Below are positions 1 to 8,940 of a stretch of 64,000 bases of DNA, one piece after another (positions within the stretch are counted from its first letter, which is position 1; every line of letters starts with the position of its first letter). This stretch comes from Bacteroides sp. (GTDB taxonomy: Bacteria; Bacteroidota; Bacteroidia; Bacteroidales; Bacteroidaceae): contig JASLDF010000129.1 of the NCBI GenBank assembly GCA_030151635.1, forward strand, positions 4,756 through 68,755, given 5' to 3'. The notes under the pieces are model-generated. The model was not told the origin of the DNA. It made no database searches and worked only from the letters and a program-made list of their open reading frames with translations. Position numbers and translations under genes: made by a program.

Positions 1-2196
1 GGTCGAATCAATTTAGAAACTTCAAAAGCCCGTAACTGGACATCTGATCAAGGACTGCCTTTAAGCTCGTTCTCTCAAAACTGTGGCTTACAGCTTAAAT
101 CTGGATACTTTATCTTTGGAAGTGCAGACGGCGCAATCATGTTCAAACAGGACTATGAAATTCCTGAAGAATATAGAACAAAACTCGTATTCGAAGATTT
201 GGAAGTTAATCAGAATAAAATAAGACCGAGTGGTGATGATCATATTTTATCAACTACACTAGACAATACTTCTAAAATAAAACTGACTCACAATCAAAAT
301 AACTTTTCTATAAAAGTCGCCTCTATCAATTATAGATACCCAAGTAATATTAGCTACTCATGGTTAATGGATGGGCTCTATGACGATTGGTCTCGACCAT
401 CAGATCAAAATAAATTTAACTTTACAAACTTATCAACAGGAACTTATACATTTAAAGTTAAAGCCATATCTAACGAAGATAACTCAACACTAGAAGAGCG
501 TACACTAACGATTGTAATAAACCCACCCTTTTGGTGGAGTATTTACGCGAAAATAATATATTTACTTTTACTAGGTATAGTAACATTCGTAACAATAAGA
601 GTTCTTACTCGACGATACAGAAGACAAGTAGTAGACAGTGCCAAACAATTTTACTATAACACAGCACATGATACGAAGACACCGCTTCAAATCATAAAAG
701 AACCACTTCAAGAAATTATTGAAAAAGAAGAATTATCTAAAGAAGGTGAACGAAATTTGCGTATTATACTTCGTAATGTAAATGAACTTCTAGCCATTAA
801 CAATAGTGTTATTAACTATGAAAGAATGGAGCAAAATGAAAAGAAACTATTCCTATCAGAACACAGTTTAAGGAAGTTCGTGGAAAACATTATTGATCAA
901 TGTCAAAGCATAGCAGAACTTAAACAAATTGAAATAAAGCCAAACTATAGCATTGCAAATAAAGATGTAAAAGTATGGTTCGACAAGAAAAAAATCATCA
1001 CGATTCTAACAACTTTGATCAATGATGCAACTAATAGAAGTGAAGATTTAAAAGAAATTACTGTTACATTAACCATGAATGCATTGACATGGAAGGTAGC
1101 AATTACGTACACTGGTGAACCTATTACGTCAGAGCATCTTCGTTGCTTAGAGCAAGAAGACAGTATCAACGAAGCGATACACAATAACAGCTCAGATGGT
1201 GTAAATGAGATAGGGCTTTCATTAGCATGTAAACTAATCCAAATTCATAAAGGCGAATTGAGTATTGAAACTAAGGAAGGCCTAAATACAATTACTGTCA
1301 ACTTCCCTATTTATAGTGAAAACACAGGATCAGAGGCAATTACTGACAGCACTAGTATTACTGAATCCATAAAACAAGAAGTTCAGATACCTGTGACAAA
1401 TATCAATACTCCAGAAGTGCTAAACCCATTCAAACCAACGGTTTTAATTGTTGAAGATGATGAAACTTTAATTCAAGAAATAGCATCAAACCTAAAAGAC
1501 CAGTATAACATTAGCATTTCACATACAGGTAAAGAAGCCCTTGAAATTGCACAAAATGAACGACCAGAGATTATTATATCTAAGATGAGTTTAAGTGATA
1601 TGAAGGGTACTGAGTTATCCTGGAGGATTAAAAGCAATATTGAAACCTCGCATATTTTCGTAGTACTATTAACAGATAGTAACAACGAAAAGCATATTCT
1701 TAAGGGACTCGAAAATGGAGCCGATGAATTTATATTGAAGCCCTTTAATTACAGAATTCTAAAAGCTTCGATGGCCAATCTTTTGGCTAACAAAGAACGT
1801 TTGAAAGACAAGTTCGCTAATTTAGAATTACAAGAACAAATGATGGACTGTGTACACTGTTCAACCAATTTAGATTGGAAGTTTATAGCTACAGTTAAAG
1901 AAGCAGTTGAAGAGCACATGGCCGACCCAGATTTCAATATTGACAAGTTATGTTCCATCTTAAATATGAGTAGAACAAGCTTCTACAATAAATTAAAAGA
2001 TCTAACGGATCAATCTCCATCAGATTTCATACGCTTCATTAAGCTAAAAAATGCAGCTAACCTACTTATCAGTACTGATAAAAACATTGCAGAAGTAGCA
2101 GAGATGACAGGTTTTAATGATCCAAAATACTTCCGTGAAGTATTTAAGAAACACTTCAATACAACACCTTCTAAATACGCAAAAGACAATAAATAA
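1..2196 (+). CDS. Hybrid two-component regulator (HTCS), 5'-truncated by the window; catalytic residues degenerate
   Basis: The reading frame is open from base 1, so the gene starts upstream; the first internal Met is at 139. Numbering from that Met, the visible order is: end of a beta-propeller sensor (ending in GSADGAIMF), Y_Y_Y domain (about 50-128), one membrane helix (about 133-155), HisKA-like helix with AHDTKTPL (His codon 667-669), a HATPase-like domain (about 270-390), a receiver domain (about 433-550) and a C-terminal AraC HTH (about 580-685). This is the Bacteroidetes HTCS architecture, which normally senses glycan fragments in the periplasm. The ATP-binding boxes are eroded (N-box LINDA, G1 YTGEP, G2 NEIGLS), and the receiver has Lys (codon 1582-1584) where the phospho-acceptor Asp is expected. 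The AraC domain looks intact. The stop overlaps the next start (TAATG). Confidence 0.9.
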   Translation, partial: GRINLETSKARNWTSDQGLPLSSFSQNCGLQLKSGYFIFGSADGAIMFKQDYEIPEEYRTKLVFEDLEVNQNKIRPSGDDHILSTTLDNTSKIKLTHNQNNFSIKVASINYRYPSNISYSWLMDGLYDDWSRPSDQNKFNFTNLSTGTYTFKVKAISNEDNSTLEERTLTIVINPPFWWSIYAKIIYLLLLGIVTFVTIRVLTRRYRRQVVDSAKQFYYNTAHDTKTPLQIIKEPLQEIIEKEELSKEGERNLRIILRNVNELLAINNSVINYERMEQNEKKLFLSEHSLRKFVENIIDQCQSIAELKQIEIKPNYSIANKDVKVWFDKKKIITILTTLINDATNRSEDLKEITVTLTMNALTWKVAITYTGEPITSEHLRCLEQEDSINEAIHNNSSDGVNEIGLSLACKLIQIHKGELSIETKEGLNTITVNFPIYSENTGSEAITDSTSITESIKQEVQIPVTNINTPEVLNPFKPTVLIVEDDETLIQEIASNLKDQYNISISHTGKEALEIAQNERPEIIISKMSLSDMKGTELSWRIKSNIETSHIFVVLLTDSNNEKHILKGLENGADEFILKPFNYRILKASMANLLANKERLKDKFANLELQEQMMDCVHCSTNLDWKFIATVKEAVEEHMADPDFNIDKLCSILNMSRTSFYNKLKDLTDQSPSDFIRFIKLKNAANLLISTDKNIAEVAEMTGFNDPKYFREVFKKHFNTTPSKYAKDNK

Positions 2197-2747
2197 TGAA
2201 TCCATATTTTCAACTGTTTAAAATATTCTTCAAGATTGGTGCATTTACCATCGGTGGAGGGTATGCAATGGTTCCTATCATTGAAAATGAAATCGTCATT
2301 AAACGAAAATGGCTTAGTAATAAAGACTTTGTCGATTTGCTCGCTGTAGCACAATCGGCTCCCGGTATCTTGGCTGTAAATATATCTATATTTATAGGCT
2401 ACAAACTAAAAGGTTTAAAAGGTTCAATCGTATCAACTTTAGGTTCGGTATTGCCTTCATTTCTAATTATATTAATGATAGCTATGTTTTTTGCTACGTT
2501 CAAAGATAACATCTATGTTGAGAAAGCCTTCAAAGGTATTCGTCCAGCAGTAGTAGCATTAATTGCCGCACCAACATTCAGCATGGCAAAGTCAGCTAAA
2601 ATATCTAAATTCAATGTCTGGATTCCTATTGTTTCTGCATTACTAATTTGGCTTTTAGGAGTATCTCCAATCTACATCATTGCCATTGCAGGTATATCAG
2701 GATACGTATGGGGCACATATTTTAAGAAGAAAGGAGGCAAACAATGA
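2196..2747 (+). CDS. CHR-family (chromate) transporter, first half-size subunit
   Basis: A 183-residue, strongly hydrophobic protein of the short-chain CHR type, in which two about 180-residue proteins together replace one full-length ChrA. Family hallmarks near the N-terminus are FFKIGAFTIGGGYAMVP and, in the first third, QSAPGILAVN; FKGIRPAVVALI follows later. The start overlaps the HTCS stop by one base, and the stop overlaps the next gene's start by four (ATGA), so all three genes are translationally coupled. Family knowledge links CHR proteins to chromate/sulfate antiport in aerobes. The natural substrate in an anaerobic gut-type bacterium is unknown, so the chromate label is a family name only. 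Confidence 0.9.
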   Translation: MNPYFQLFKIFFKIGAFTIGGGYAMVPIIENEIVIKRKWLSNKDFVDLLAVAQSAPGILAVNISIFIGYKLKGLKGSIVSTLGSVLPSFLIILMIAMFFATFKDNIYVEKAFKGIRPAVVALIAAPTFSMAKSAKISKFNVWIPIVSALLIWLLGVSPIYIIAIAGISGYVWGTYFKKKGGKQ

Positions 2748-3298
2748 TTTACTTAAATCTATTTTGGGTGTTCTTTAAAATCGGTCTATTTGGCTTCGGG
2801 GGTGGATATGCTATGCTATCCATGATTCAGGGAGAAGTAGTAACAAACTACAAGTGGTTATCATCACAGGAGTTCACAGACATCGTTGCAATTAGTCAAA
2901 TGACTCCTGGTCCTATTGGTATTAATGCCGCAACCTACGTTGGCTATACCGCATCTGGGGGAAGTATGTTTGGCTCAATTGTAGCTACTTTTGCAGTGGT
3001 ATTCCCTTCGTTTATACTGATGATTTTGATTAGTAAGTTCTTTTTAAAGCACAGTCATCATCCTGCTGTAGAAGCTGTCTTTAGTGGACTTAGGCCTGCA
3101 GTTGTAGGATTGTTAGCTGCTGCAGCTTTGGTATTAATGAATGCAGAGAACTTCTCTACTCCAACCGAAGATATGCGCACATTTGGAATTAGTATCGGAA
3201 TATTCTGTACAGCCTTCTTCTTTTCTAGGTCCAAATACAAAATAAACCCTATACTACTCATCATATTATGTGGAGTAGCAGGGCTTATTTTATATTAA
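2744..3298 (+). CDS. CHR-family (chromate) transporter, second half-size subunit
   Basis: A 184-residue homologue of the preceding gene, with the same landmarks: FFKIGLFGFGGGYAML at the N-terminus, QMTPGPIGINAATYVG, and FSGLRPAVVGLLAAAA. About five to six membrane segments are visible. Short-chain CHR proteins are usually encoded as adjacent N- and C-type partners inserted with opposite topology; the ATGA overlap with the upstream gene supports a heteromeric transporter. An intrinsic terminator follows directly. Confidence 0.9.
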   Translation: MIYLNLFWVFFKIGLFGFGGGYAMLSMIQGEVVTNYKWLSSQEFTDIVAISQMTPGPIGINAATYVGYTASGGSMFGSIVATFAVVFPSFILMILISKFFLKHSHHPAVEAVFSGLRPAVVGLLAAAALVLMNAENFSTPTEDMRTFGISIGIFCTAFFFSRSKYKINPILLIILCGVAGLILY

Positions 3299-3307
3299 AA
3301 AAATAAT

Positions 3308-3347
3308 AAAGGTTAGGTTTTAATTAAAGCTTAACCTTTGTTTTTTT
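3308..3347 (+). terminator. Rho-independent terminator of the regulator/CHR operon
   Basis: The arms AAAGGTTAGG and CTTAACCTTT form a 10-bp stem with one G-U pair, followed by a run of seven T. The right arm and the T-run lie inside the 3' coding end of the convergent GHL10 gene, whose stop is at 3324. Confidence 0.75.
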
Positions 3348-4829
3348 GGCTTTTGACTCATTTTGTAGTCTATCTAATGCCGTTACAACATACGTATATT
3401 TTGTTATTCCTTTCTCATAAGGAAGCTTAAAGAATGTATTTGATGTTACAGCTACAATATGGCTTGGATCCTCAAGATTAATTCTCTCACCATTCTCAAA
3501 TTTATATACGACATATCTGGCAGCCTCATCAAAAGCAGTTTTTGCTTTCGGAGCAGTCCAGAACAACATATAGCCATCGGCAGTCCACACTTTCTGAATT
3601 TTTCTAACAGCTTTGGGTGGTTGGTTATCCATAAATTTAAACACTGGCACCAGTGCTTTATTCTTATGGTAATAATTAGCTAGAGCATCTTTATACTGAC
3701 CTTCATTATTGACTAGAGATACAGCAGGCCACTGGCAACTTCCACCAATCGATTGGTAAGAACGTTGTAGTTTCATTTTAATAGGCAATTGGTTCGAATT
3801 TGGATTGTTAGGATCTGCATTCTGAACCGTGTTGGTAATAGACTGACCAATAAATAACGGACGGTTCGAGCTATTTTTAGCCCACCAGCTCACCAATGTT
3901 GCATAATCTGCTACAGGATGACCCACATGCCAATAAATTTGAGGAATATTATAATCTACCCATCCTTTATTAACCCACAAAAGAACATCTGCAAAAAGAT
4001 CATCATAGTTTTGAAGACCATTTGTTTTACTTCCCAATGGGTCTGAAAATTCATTTCTATAAATTCCAAATGGACTTACACCAAATTTAACCCAAGGCTT
4101 AGTAGAACGAACTGTTTCGTGAATAGACTTTATCAGTAAGTTAACATTATCACGTCTCCAATCATTAACATTCGCATAACCTCTTCCGTAGCGAGCAAAA
4201 CTAGCCCCATCGTTAAAAGTTACACCTCCAGATGGATAAGGATAAAAATAATCATCCATATGTATTGCATCAACGTCATAACGAGTAATGATATCTTTTA
4301 CAATGGTACAAATATGATCACGGTTAGCAGGAAGTGCTGGATCAAAGAACACTTGATTACCATAAGTGATAAAACGTTCTGGGTGTTTATTTACCATATG
4401 AGTTGAAGCTATTGGCTTCTTAGCATTAGCAACAGCACGATAAGGATTAATCCATGCATGCAACTCCATACCTCTTCTGTGCGATTCATCGACCATAAAT
4501 TTTAGAGGATCAAAACCATCTTTTGGACCCGAACCTTGCACACCTGAAAGGTATCTACTCCAAGGCTCTAAATCGGATTTATAAAAAGCATCACCTTCAG
4601 CTCTTACTTGGAAAATTACAGCGTTAATATTGGCCTCTTCCAATGCATCAAGTTGTTTCAACAACATCGCTTTTATCTCATTCGAAGATTTACCTTGAAA
4701 TTGATTGTTGATAATGTGAATCCAAGCTCCTCTGAACTCTCTCTTTGGGCTATTTTGCTTAGCCTCAACCGAAACTGATATGGAGCTAAGGACGAAAAAT
4801 AGCATAAGCACTAACCTAATTTTTCTCAT
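3324..4829 (-). CDS. GHL10 family secreted glycoside-hydrolase-like protein, paralogue 1
   Basis: 501 residues with a Sec signal peptide (about 1-23, ending VSVEA). The TIM-barrel GHL10 (YngK-like, family 10-like) domain follows: REFRGAWIHI, FQVRAEGDAFY, HAWINPYR and DAIHMDDYFYP, the last carrying acidic residues at the barrel rim. The last about 95 residues look like a fibronectin-III-type module (PPKAVRKIQKVW onward). The protein is presumably periplasmic or surface-exposed and acts on a glycan; members of this family in other bacteria have been tied to cell-wall or surface polysaccharides, but the substrate here cannot be read from the sequence. It is divergent from uvrA and paralogous to the gene at 8941. 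Confidence 0.88.
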   Translation of the reverse strand: MRKIRLVLMLFFVLSSISVSVEAKQNSPKREFRGAWIHIINNQFQGKSSNEIKAMLLKQLDALEEANINAVIFQVRAEGDAFYKSDLEPWSRYLSGVQGSGPKDGFDPLKFMVDESHRRGMELHAWINPYRAVANAKKPIASTHMVNKHPERFITYGNQVFFDPALPANRDHICTIVKDIITRYDVDAIHMDDYFYPYPSGGVTFNDGASFARYGRGYANVNDWRRDNVNLLIKSIHETVRSTKPWVKFGVSPFGIYRNEFSDPLGSKTNGLQNYDDLFADVLLWVNKGWVDYNIPQIYWHVGHPVADYATLVSWWAKNSSNRPLFIGQSITNTVQNADPNNPNSNQLPIKMKLQRSYQSIGGSCQWPAVSLVNNEGQYKDALANYYHKNKALVPVFKFMDNQPPKAVRKIQKVWTADGYMLFWTAPKAKTAFDEAARYVVYKFENGERINLEDPSHIVAVTSNTFFKLPYEKGITKYTYVVTALDRLQNESKAKKTKVKL

Positions 4830-4855
4830 CTTGTACGTTTAATATAGTTTGATAG

Positions 4856-4863
4856 CAAATATA
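4856..4863 (-). promoter_or_regulatory. Bacteroides -7 box upstream of GHL10 paralogue 1
   Basis: The minus strand reads TATATTTG, an exact match to the TAnnTTTG -7 consensus of the Bacteroidetes primary sigma factor, 26 bp before the ATG. No good -33 TTTG is seen at the usual spacing. Confidence 0.5.
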
Positions 4864-4992
4864 AACTTTTATTATGGGTTTACATTCAATATAAATAAAC
4901 TGTTAATCAAAGTCACTTAAACAATAAAATGCAATGATTGTTTTGATTAGGTAATATAGCTACATATATGTGCATAAAAATATTACAATGAT

Positions 4993-5000
4993 TAACTTTG
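4993..5000 (+). promoter_or_regulatory. Bacteroides -7 box upstream of uvrA
   Basis: TAACTTTG is an exact TAnnTTTG match, 25 bp before the uvrA ATG. The -33 region is weak (TGTG). Confidence 0.5.
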
Positions 5001-5025
5001 TACCCTATTTCAAAATAAATTAAGG

Positions 5026-7797
5026 ATGACTGATCAAAATAACATAAATATAAAGGGAGCTCGTGTCAATAATCTAAAGAACATAGACATTGAGATACCA
5101 AGAAACAAATTTGTAGTTATAACTGGACTATCGGGTTCGGGCAAGTCTTCTCTTGCTTTTGATACTCTATATGCAGAAGGACAGCGTCGTTATGTAGAGA
5201 GTCTATCAAGTTATGCACGTCAGTTTCTGGGCCGTATGAGTAAACCTGAGTGTGATTTTATCAAAGGAATCCCACCCGCTATTGCCATTGAGCAAAAAGT
5301 TAACAGCCGTAATCCAAGGTCAACAGTAGGTACATCTACAGAAATTTACGAGTACCTAAGACTTCTATTTGCACGTATTGGTAAAACTTTCAGTCCCATT
5401 AGTGGCACCGAAGTAAAAAAACACTCTGTTAAAGATATAGTTGACTGCATGACTTCATATCCTGAAGGTACCAAGTTTACAATCCTGACTCCTGTACTTA
5501 TGCAAGAAGACCGTACGCTTGAACAACAACTTGAAATAGATTTGAAGCAAGGTTTTAATCGTGTTGAAGTAAACAAAGAAATAGTTCGTATCGATGCCTA
5601 CACTCCAAATGAAAAAGATGAAGTTTATCTTCTAATTGATCGTATGAAAGTAGGTAGTGATAAAGACACATTAAGTAGATTAACCGACTCATCGGAAACA
5701 GCAATGTATGAAGGAGATGGAAACTGCACGCTACGTTTTTATCTACCATCGGGCGAAACCGACACACACACATTCAACAATGCTTTTGAGGCTGATGGCA
5801 TTGTATTTGAAGAACCTACAGACCAAATGTTCTCATTCAACTCTCCTGCTGGAGCTTGCCCAGAATGCGAAGGGTTTGGCAAAGTTATGGGAATAGATGA
5901 ACAGTTAGTCATTCCTAATCAATCGCTATCCATCTATGAAAATGCTGTTTTCTGTTGGAGAGGTGATAAAATGAAGGCCTGGAAAGACAAACTGATAACC
6001 AATGCAGAGCACTTTGGTTTTCCTATTTTCACTCCATACTTCGAATTAACAAAGGCTCAAAAAGAAGTATTATGGAAAGGAAATCAATTCTTTGAAGGAA
6101 TAGATGACTTTTTCCAAATGCTAAAAGAGAATCAGTATAAAAAACAATATAGAATCATGTTGGCAAGATATCGTGGTAAAACGATTTGCCCTACATGTCA
6201 TGGCACAAGACTTAAGCCCGAAGCTTCATACGTCAAAGTGAATGGAAAAGACATTACCTACTTAGTTGACTTACCCATTACTCAATTAAAAACCTTCTTT
6301 GATGAAATAGACTTGAGCGACTACGAAATGAGTATTGCTAAACGTATCTTAACCGAGATTACTAGCCGCATCCACTTCCTTATAGACGTAGGTCTTGGCT
6401 ACCTAACACTAAATCGCTTAAGCAATAGCCTATCGGGTGGTGAGAGTCAACGTATCAACCTTGCTACCTCTTTAGGCAGTAGCTTGGTGGGTAGCTTGTA
6501 TATTTTAGATGAACCTAGTATCGGGTTGCACAGTAGGGATACGGACAAGCTGATTAGTGTACTTGGACAATTGAAAGACTTAGGAAATACAGTTGTTGTG
6601 GTTGAGCACGATGAAGACATTATCCGCAAGGCAGACTATATTATTGACATAGGTCCTAAAGCGGGCAGATTAGGTGGTGAGGTTGTGTACCAAGGCGACA
6701 TGAATGACTTGCAAGCCAATAGTAACAGTTATACTGTAAAATACTTATTGGGAGAAGATAGTATTCCAGTGCCTGCGAAAAGGCGCAAATGGAACAATTT
6801 CATTGAAATTAAAGGAGCTAGAGCAAACAACCTAAAAAATGTAGATGTAAAGATCCCATTGAATGTCATGACCGTTGTAACAGGTGTATCGGGTTCGGGA
6901 AAAAGTACACTTATTAAAGACATCTTCTACTTGGCACTTCAACGCGAACTAGATGAAGCTACAGAAAGACCAGGTGACTTTACCTCTATTTCGGGAGATT
7001 TCAAACTACTTAAACAGGTTGAATTTGTGGATCAAAACCCTATTGGACGTTCATCACGTTCTAACCCTGCTACCTACATTAAAGCCTACGACGAAATTCG
7101 TAAATTATGGGCAAATCAACCTTTGTCTAAGCAGATGATGTACAAACCTGGATTTTTCAGTTTCAATAGCGAAGGTGGACGTTGTGAAGAGTGTAAAGGA
7201 GATGGTACAATTACTGTCGAAATGCAATTTATGGCCGATTTAGTTCTGCAATGTGAATCTTGCCATGGCAAACGATTTAAAGAAGAAACTTTAGAAGTTA
7301 AGTTCCACGATAAATCTATATATGACATACTACAAATGACCGTAGATGAAGCTATTGATTTCTTCTCTGAATTTAATGAAGCCAAAGTGGTCAAGAAGTT
7401 AAAATCATTACAAGATGTTGGCTTAGGCTACATTCGTTTGGGACAATCTTCTTCTACTCTTTCAGGAGGTGAGAACCAACGTGTTAAATTAGCTTCGTAC
7501 TTAAGTCAAGAAAAAGCAGAAGCTACCCTATTCATTTTTGATGAGCCCACAACAGGACTTCACTTCCACGATATCAAGGTACTTTTAAAAGCCTTTGATG
7601 CACTTATTAGCCGTGGGCATAGCATTTTGATTATTGAACACAATATGGACGTCATTAAGTGTGCCGATCATATTATTGATTTAGGACCAGAAGGCGGAGA
7701 AAAAGGTGGATACATCATTGCTGAAGGTACTCCCGAGGATATTGCAAATTGCAAAGAAAGCTACACAGGTCAATTCCTACAAGAAAAATTGATTTAA
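5026..7797 (+). CDS. uvrA: Excinuclease ABC subunit A (UvrA)
   Basis: 923 residues, near the usual UvrA length of about 940. Damage-recognition ATPase of nucleotide excision repair; works with UvrB in the cytoplasm. Two ABC modules are visible: Walker [10 protein letters not shown] at residues 34-42 and GVSGSGKST in the second half, each with an LSGGE signature and a DEP Walker B ([23 protein letters not shown]). The UvrB-binding region (about 120-240) is present. Zn-binding pairs CPEC, CPTC, CEEC and CESC are present, but the CPxCG pair that precedes FSFNSP in E. coli UvrA is absent, which appears common in Bacteroidetes UvrA. Monocistronic between a -7 box and a strong terminator. Confidence 0.96.
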   Translation: MTDQNNINIKGARVNNLKNIDIEIPRNKFVVITGLSGSGKSSLAFDTLYAEGQRRYVESLSSYARQFLGRMSKPECDFIKGIPPAIAIEQKVNSRNPRSTVGTSTEIYEYLRLLFARIGKTFSPISGTEVKKHSVKDIVDCMTSYPEGTKFTILTPVLMQEDRTLEQQLEIDLKQGFNRVEVNKEIVRIDAYTPNEKDEVYLLIDRMKVGSDKDTLSRLTDSSETAMYEGDGNCTLRFYLPSGETDTHTFNNAFEADGIVFEEPTDQMFSFNSPAGACPECEGFGKVMGIDEQLVIPNQSLSIYENAVFCWRGDKMKAWKDKLITNAEHFGFPIFTPYFELTKAQKEVLWKGNQFFEGIDDFFQMLKENQYKKQYRIMLARYRGKTICPTCHGTRLKPEASYVKVNGKDITYLVDLPITQLKTFFDEIDLSDYEMSIAKRILTEITSRIHFLIDVGLGYLTLNRLSNSLSGGESQRINLATSLGSSLVGSLYILDEPSIGLHSRDTDKLISVLGQLKDLGNTVVVVEHDEDIIRKADYIIDIGPKAGRLGGEVVYQGDMNDLQANSNSYTVKYLLGEDSIPVPAKRRKWNNFIEIKGARANNLKNVDVKIPLNVMTVVTGVSGSGKSTLIKDIFYLALQRELDEATERPGDFTSISGDFKLLKQVEFVDQNPIGRSSRSNPATYIKAYDEIRKLWANQPLSKQMMYKPGFFSFNSEGGRCEECKGDGTITVEMQFMADLVLQCESCHGKRFKEETLEVKFHDKSIYDILQMTVDEAIDFFSEFNEAKVVKKLKSLQDVGLGYIRLGQSSSTLSGGENQRVKLASYLSQEKAEATLFIFDEPTTGLHFHDIKVLLKAFDALISRGHSILIIEHNMDVIKCADHIIDLGPEGGEKGGYIIAEGTPEDIANCKESYTGQFLQEKLI

Positions 7798-7820
7798 CTA
7801 GAATCTAGTTAGTAATAAAA

Positions 7821-7850
7821 AAGCAGTGAGAATCTTCTCACTGCTTTTTT
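7821..7850 (+). terminator. Rho-independent terminator of uvrA
   Basis: Perfect 12-bp arms AAGCAGTGAGAA and TTCTCACTGCTT around a 2-nt loop, followed by a T-run; 24 bases after the uvrA stop. Confidence 0.9.
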
Positions 7851-7898
7851 TGTACCAATCTCCCAATGAATTACAAAGGAACATCAGACTTCTTTTTC

Positions 7899-7957
7899 TA
7901 CCTCCCAGACATGACAGAGTCGTCTTAGTAAGAAGACTCTCTTATGTCTGGGAGGTA
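7899..7957. repeat. Long imperfect inverted repeat with 14-bp perfect ends
   Basis: The outer arms TACCTCCCAGACAT (7899-7912) and ATGTCTGGGAGGTA (7944-7957) are perfect complements. The inner GACAGAGTCGTCT and AGAAGACTCTCTT pair with about three mismatches, giving a hairpin of nearly 60 nt. A degenerate third copy (TGTCAGGGAGGTGA) follows at 7967-7980. It has no T-run and no coding sense. It could be a dispersed REP- or MITE-like element or a processed RNA structure; its type is not identified. Confidence 0.6.
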
Positions 7958-8025
7958 ACTCACGCTTGTCAGGGAGGTGAAAACTCCTGCTATAAACACC
8001 CTATAAGCTATGTTCAAAATTCAAC

Positions 8026-8063
8026 AAAAACGGGGTGTATCAATTAAGACACACCCCGTTTTT
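8026..8063. terminator. Bidirectional-looking terminator downstream of the OMP operon
   Basis: CGGGGTGT (8031-8038) pairs with ACACCCCG (8051-8058), flanked by A5 on the left and T5 on the right, so the hairpin has a U-run in both directions. It ends the minus-strand gene at 8084. The remainder of 7851-8083 holds only this hairpin and the inverted repeat; no gene is seen there. Confidence 0.8.
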
Positions 8064-8083
8064 AATATTATATAGTCTAAGAA

Positions 8084-8587
8084 CTAGAAGTAGAAAGAGA
8101 ATCCTACTTTAAGACCAAATCTAGACCAATCACTGTCTTTTACAGAAATATTGTAATACAATGCAGGCTCAATAGCAATAGTTTTACTCAAGAAGAATGA
8201 GTAACCAGCCTCTAGAACAAATGCAAAGTCTGTACTGTCATCACCAATGTTTGGTTGTACATTTCTAACTAAAACACCACCACCTGCAAATAAACCAATG
8301 TTATCAAAGTAGTATCTAGCTTTAGCACCAATTGAATAAAAATCAACAGGTTTAGACCAGTCACCACCCAGAGTTCCCAAAATAGCCAGGTTATCCATGA
8401 TCATGTAACCACCTTCACCCGTAAATCCAAAGTGATTGCGAGAACCAAATTCATTCGATTTTCCACCACCAAAAGATAAATCTAAACCAGTTGCCGATGT
8501 ATTAATTAACCAAGTACCTTTTTCAGTTTTAGCATTCGCTGCAATTGTTGCACATAGGAATGCAAATACAAATAAAATTTTCTTCAT
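8084..8587 (-). CDS. Small outer-membrane beta-barrel protein
   Basis: 167 residues. A Sec signal peptide (MKKILFVFAFLCATIAANA) is followed by alternating hydrophobic/glycine-rich strands (FGFTGEGGYMIM, GLFAGGGVLV, FVLEAGYSFFL) and a C-terminal aromatic (FSFYF), the usual signature for BAM-inserted barrels. By size it resembles 8-stranded OmpA/OmpW-like or PF13505-type barrels. It starts 3 bases after the upstream small membrane gene and is probably co-transcribed with it. Function unknown. Confidence 0.8.
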   Translation of the reverse strand: MKKILFVFAFLCATIAANAKTEKGTWLINTSATGLDLSFGGGKSNEFGSRNHFGFTGEGGYMIMDNLAILGTLGGDWSKPVDFYSIGAKARYYFDNIGLFAGGGVLVRNVQPNIGDDSTDFAFVLEAGYSFFLSKTIAIEPALYYNISVKDSDWSRFGLKVGFSFYF

Positions 8588-8590
8588 AAT

Positions 8591-8821
8591 TCAGTTTTTG
8601 TTGTTTTGAGTTGTATCCTTCTCTCGCTGCGCAGCATATTTTTCTTTTCTTCTCAATACAAACCACAACACCCCAATTATTGCATAAGAAAATACAATCG
8701 TTAAGACGCGTTCAGTTGTCATTGGTTCGGATGAAAACAAAATAAAATAAAGGGCTACTAGTGTTGTATATACTAATAAAGCACTTGTTATTACTGTTGA
8801 TTTCCTTCTTTTTGTAAACAT
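8591..8821 (-). CDS. Small inner-membrane protein, unknown function
   Basis: 76 residues from the ATG at 8821 (MFTKRRKS). A longer reading from a GTG at 8854 is disfavoured because a -7 promoter box lies at 8854-8861. Two hydrophobic helices (ALLVYTTLVALYFILF and VLTIVFSYAIIGVLWFVL) are joined by a short loop and followed by a charged tail (RRKEKYAAQREKD). First gene of a two-gene operon with the beta-barrel protein, separated by 3 bases. No recognised family. Confidence 0.65.
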   Translation of the reverse strand: MFTKRRKSTVITSALLVYTTLVALYFILFSSEPMTTERVLTIVFSYAIIGVLWFVLRRKEKYAAQREKDTTQNNKN

Positions 8822-8853
8822 ACTACTGCGATTAAATAATGATACTATGCTCA

Positions 8854-8861
8854 CAAATATA
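8854..8861 (-). promoter_or_regulatory. -7 box of the small-membrane/OMP operon
   Basis: The minus strand reads TATATTTG (TAnnTTTG). It decides the start of the downstream gene in favour of the ATG at 8821. Confidence 0.5.
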
Positions 8862-8912
8862 CAAACCTTTCACATAATTTGACAGAATAAGTGAATTTTG
8901 TAACAAACTTAT

Positions 8913-8920
8913 TATATTTG
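8913..8920 (+). promoter_or_regulatory. -7 box upstream of GHL10 paralogue 2
   Basis: TATATTTG lies 20 bases before the ATG at 8941, an exact TAnnTTTG match. It is divergent from the box at 8854-8861, so this short intergenic region drives both operons. Confidence 0.5.
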
Positions 8921-8940
8921 AATTCACTAAAATCGCTAAA

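Noticed and set aside
2010..2354. 114-codon frame antisense to the HTCS/CHR junction
   Set aside because: Overlaps two clearly real genes on the other strand and has no recognisable features.
7826..8047. 73-codon plus-strand frame between uvrA and the OMP gene
   Set aside because: It runs through two terminators and the inverted repeat, so its amino acids reflect hairpin sequences.
8854..8854. GTG start for the small membrane gene
   Set aside because: Lies within the -7 promoter box; ATG at 8821 preferred.
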